Shown piece by piece: positions 41,940 to 43,651 of a DNA stretch of 43,651 nucleotides (the first letter of the stretch is position 1; each line of letters starts with the position of its first letter). The notes under the pieces were generated by a model, which searched no databases, was not told the DNA's origin, and saw only the letters and a list, made by a program, of their open reading frames with translations. The stretch is from NCBI GenBank assembly GCA_013330595.1, contig DUIB01000016.1, positions 1 to 43,651 on the forward strand, written 5' to 3'. Position numbers and translations under genes: made by a program. The stretch is from Candidatus Woesearchaeota archaeon. Its GTDB lineage: Archaea; Nanobdellota; Nanobdellia; Woesearchaeales; UBA9642.

Positions 41940-43651
41940 ATGCTGAAGACAGCAAATTGGACTATGGATCATAAAGAAACCATAACTAAAAAAGAAGGAT
42001 ATATAGAGATTATTTTTATTATTATATTAGTAGGGGCAATGTTCTTTTTTGTGAATGGAAAATTATATGACAACAGATTAGTGCATTCAATGCCTTTCTC
42101 ATATTTTGCAACAGACGGATTTGCCTATCTTCTATTGACTGAACACGCATATATCAGCGGCAATCAGCTATATCATCCTTACTATGAAGCAGGAGGCTAT
42201 TATGATGTTCTCTGGATTCATGGCCTCACTATATATTCAGTCTCTGCAATACTTGCAAAAACTTCAGGGATCCCTGTTTATGATGCTATATACATAATGG
42301 CATCTGTAATGGTTATACTCAATTGCTTAGCTATGTATTTCTTCATAAGAGAATACAACAAGAATGTTGCCATTATTGCAATAGGATTCTTTGCATTATT
42401 TTTTGTTAAAAACTTTTATGTCTCATATTTTTGGGGAGAATTAGGGGCTGTTTCTGGAATGCTATTCCTTACTGGAATGTTATGGGCAGTCAGCAAAATT
42501 GATATAAAAAAAGGATTTCTTTTGCTTTCAATAACTTCAATTGCAGCAATTTTGGCTCATATCCCTGAATTTATTTTTGCAGCATTGATAATCCTAGGAT
42601 ACTTAGTATTTAAGATTATAATAGAAAAAAAGATTCCTTGGAAGGATGTTAAATGGATAACCATAGCAATGTTTATCACAGTAGTTCTCACAAGCTATTA
42701 TCTTGCAGTATTTGCTTTTGGAATGTTTCAGACACAGGGCAGTAATCCATTGGTCTTAAAACCCTCTGAGATGGGATCATTAAAAGTGGTTTTTTTCCAG
42801 GATATAGGATGGCCTGCAATAATTGCATTAGCCATAGGTATAACATATTTCTCATACATTACTATTAAGAATAAAAAAATTATACCTATACTCTTTTTCT
42901 CGCTTATGCTATTTATCATTGGATTCTCTAATTATTTTGGTTTTGGATACCGTGCTTTCCATATAAGGGCATTTTGGCCAATATTCCTTGCTCCGCTGTT
43001 TGGATTAGGAGTATATATAGTAATTAAGACAATTAAAAAAAATATCTCGCAGGTTGTCTCAATAATTGTTGCTCTGATTATTTTTGCATCAATAACACTT
43101 TCATATTACTCGCCAATAAGAGGCCCTGGTGCAATAACCCAGGAACAATATGATGCATTTAAATGGATCGATAAAAACACAGCTCAAACAGATAAGATAT
43201 TTGTCTTCTATGGTGATGGCTATAGTCAAAGCGCAAGACTCATCCAGAGACTGACATATGTGTTGGATGTAAATGATTATGTCCAATCATTGCAGAAAGG
43301 AACAATAAAGAACATCTACACAGTTGATCTTTTCACATTAACAAATGGAAATCTTCTTTATTGGGATGGATTTATGAAGCCAGGCTATCATGCTGATTTT
43401 TCCACTTCATATCATATACAAGTTAATGTCTGTGATTTTGAATATTATCTATTTGACAAGAAAAGTGCCTACAGCCCTGGCCTAGCACAAGCAAATGTTT
43501 ACATAATGAATTTATTCCTATCTAATGGCATGAAAGAAGTATACTCAAATGATGCAGTAAGTGTTATTTATAATAATGGGATCAGAGAGAACTGCATTAA
43601 TATGCCTGGAACAAATATTTCAACAAACTCGACAGATCAATCAATAAAAGA
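41940..43651 (+). CDS. GT-C/membrane glycosyltransferase-like protein, cut by the window end
   Basis: The frame opens with ATG at 41940, another at 41967, and stays open to the last base, so it is absent from the ORF track. At least 570 residues are visible. After a charged N-terminus and a first helix comes the loop SYFATDGFAYLLLTEHAYIS with an acidic residue, then HPYYEAGGYYDVLWIHGLTI. About nine helices follow, and then a soluble domain from about residue 395 (GAITQEQYDAFKWIDKNTA). This layout resembles the other GT-C proteins here, particularly the one at 12927-14705. It lies 23 bases after the GT2 gene. The stop codon is outside the window. Confidence 0.75.
   Translation, partial: MLKTANWTMDHKETITKKEGYIEIIFIIILVGAMFFFVNGKLYDNRLVHSMPFSYFATDGFAYLLLTEHAYISGNQLYHPYYEAGGYYDVLWIHGLTIYSVSAILAKTSGIPVYDAIYIMASVMVILNCLAMYFFIREYNKNVAIIAIGFFALFFVKNFYVSYFWGELGAVSGMLFLTGMLWAVSKIDIKKGFLLLSITSIAAILAHIPEFIFAALIILGYLVFKIIIEKKIPWKDVKWITIAMFITVVLTSYYLAVFAFGMFQTQGSNPLVLKPSEMGSLKVVFFQDIGWPAIIALAIGITYFSYITIKNKKIIPILFFSLMLFIIGFSNYFGFGYRAFHIRAFWPIFLAPLFGLGVYIVIKTIKKNISQVVSIIVALIIFASITLSYYSPIRGPGAITQEQYDAFKWIDKNTAQTDKIFVFYGDGYSQSARLIQRLTYVLDVNDYVQSLQKGTIKNIYTVDLFTLTNGNLLYWDGFMKPGYHADFSTSYHIQVNVCDFEYYLFDKKSAYSPGLAQANVYIMNLFLSNGMKEVYSNDAVSVIYNNGIRENCINMPGTNISTNSTDQSIK

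Overview
The window looks like a piece of an AT-rich archaeal genome, most likely a DPANN lineage such as a Woesearchaeota-like group; the lineage is an inference. Supporting signs are TATA boxes (mostly TTTATAAA or TATATAAA) about 24-27 bases before many start codons, giving leaderless transcripts; an AK6/Fap7-type adenylate kinase; an archaeal-type NFACT protein; DPM1-like glycosyltransferases; and an orphan 5S rRNA gene. The window also carries bacterial-looking modules: an NrdR domain, GT9 heptosyltransferase-like enzymes and an AlgI-like MBOAT acyltransferase.

Bases 1-8080 are mostly housekeeping. The first part is a ribonucleotide-reduction neighbourhood: the 3' end of a B12-dependent class II reductase (NrdJ), its cob(I)alamin adenosyltransferase, a small membrane protein and a methyltransferase with a palindromic operator candidate. 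Next comes a remarkable 775-residue fusion of a complete NrdR repressor to an NrdD-like body that stops before the glycyl-radical domain, preceded by a structured leader RNA. It is followed by a thioredoxin-like protein that has lost its second active-site Cys. Both look catalytically dead but are retained beside a working-looking class II system, so a sensor or regulator role is plausible. After these come a small membrane ORF missed by the ORF track, AK6, a short NFACT protein lacking its C-terminal half, and an RNA m5C methyltransferase.

Bases 8081-8500 hold an orphan 5S rRNA gene on the minus strand with a 28-base hairpin insertion. A palindromic TATA box may also serve a divergent, highly base-paired ncRNA or element at 8360-8480.

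Bases 8501-43651 form one large surface-glycan region. A tightly overlapping minus-strand operon (gmd, FAD oxidoreductase, GT2, SDR, cupin) makes and uses a GDP-6-deoxyhexose-type sugar. A long plus-strand run (14825-29996) holds four GT9 enzymes, a GT2, four GT-C membrane glycosyltransferases, a B12/radical-SAM enzyme and two methyltransferases. An IS110-family element (about 30115-31394), with inverted repeats at its ends and a candidate bridge RNA behind the transposase, sits directly before another GT2 and appears to overlap that gene's promoter. Beyond it lie an SDR epimerase, a Wzx-like flippase, a small membrane protein behind a strong palindrome, an O-acetylation module (MBOAT plus two SGNH proteins), another GT-C, a GT2, and a GT-C protein cut by the window end. 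Together they fit assembly of a lipid-linked glycan or glycoprotein coat: sugars activated, moved to a polyprenyl phosphate, transferred outside the cell by GT-C enzymes, flipped and acetylated.
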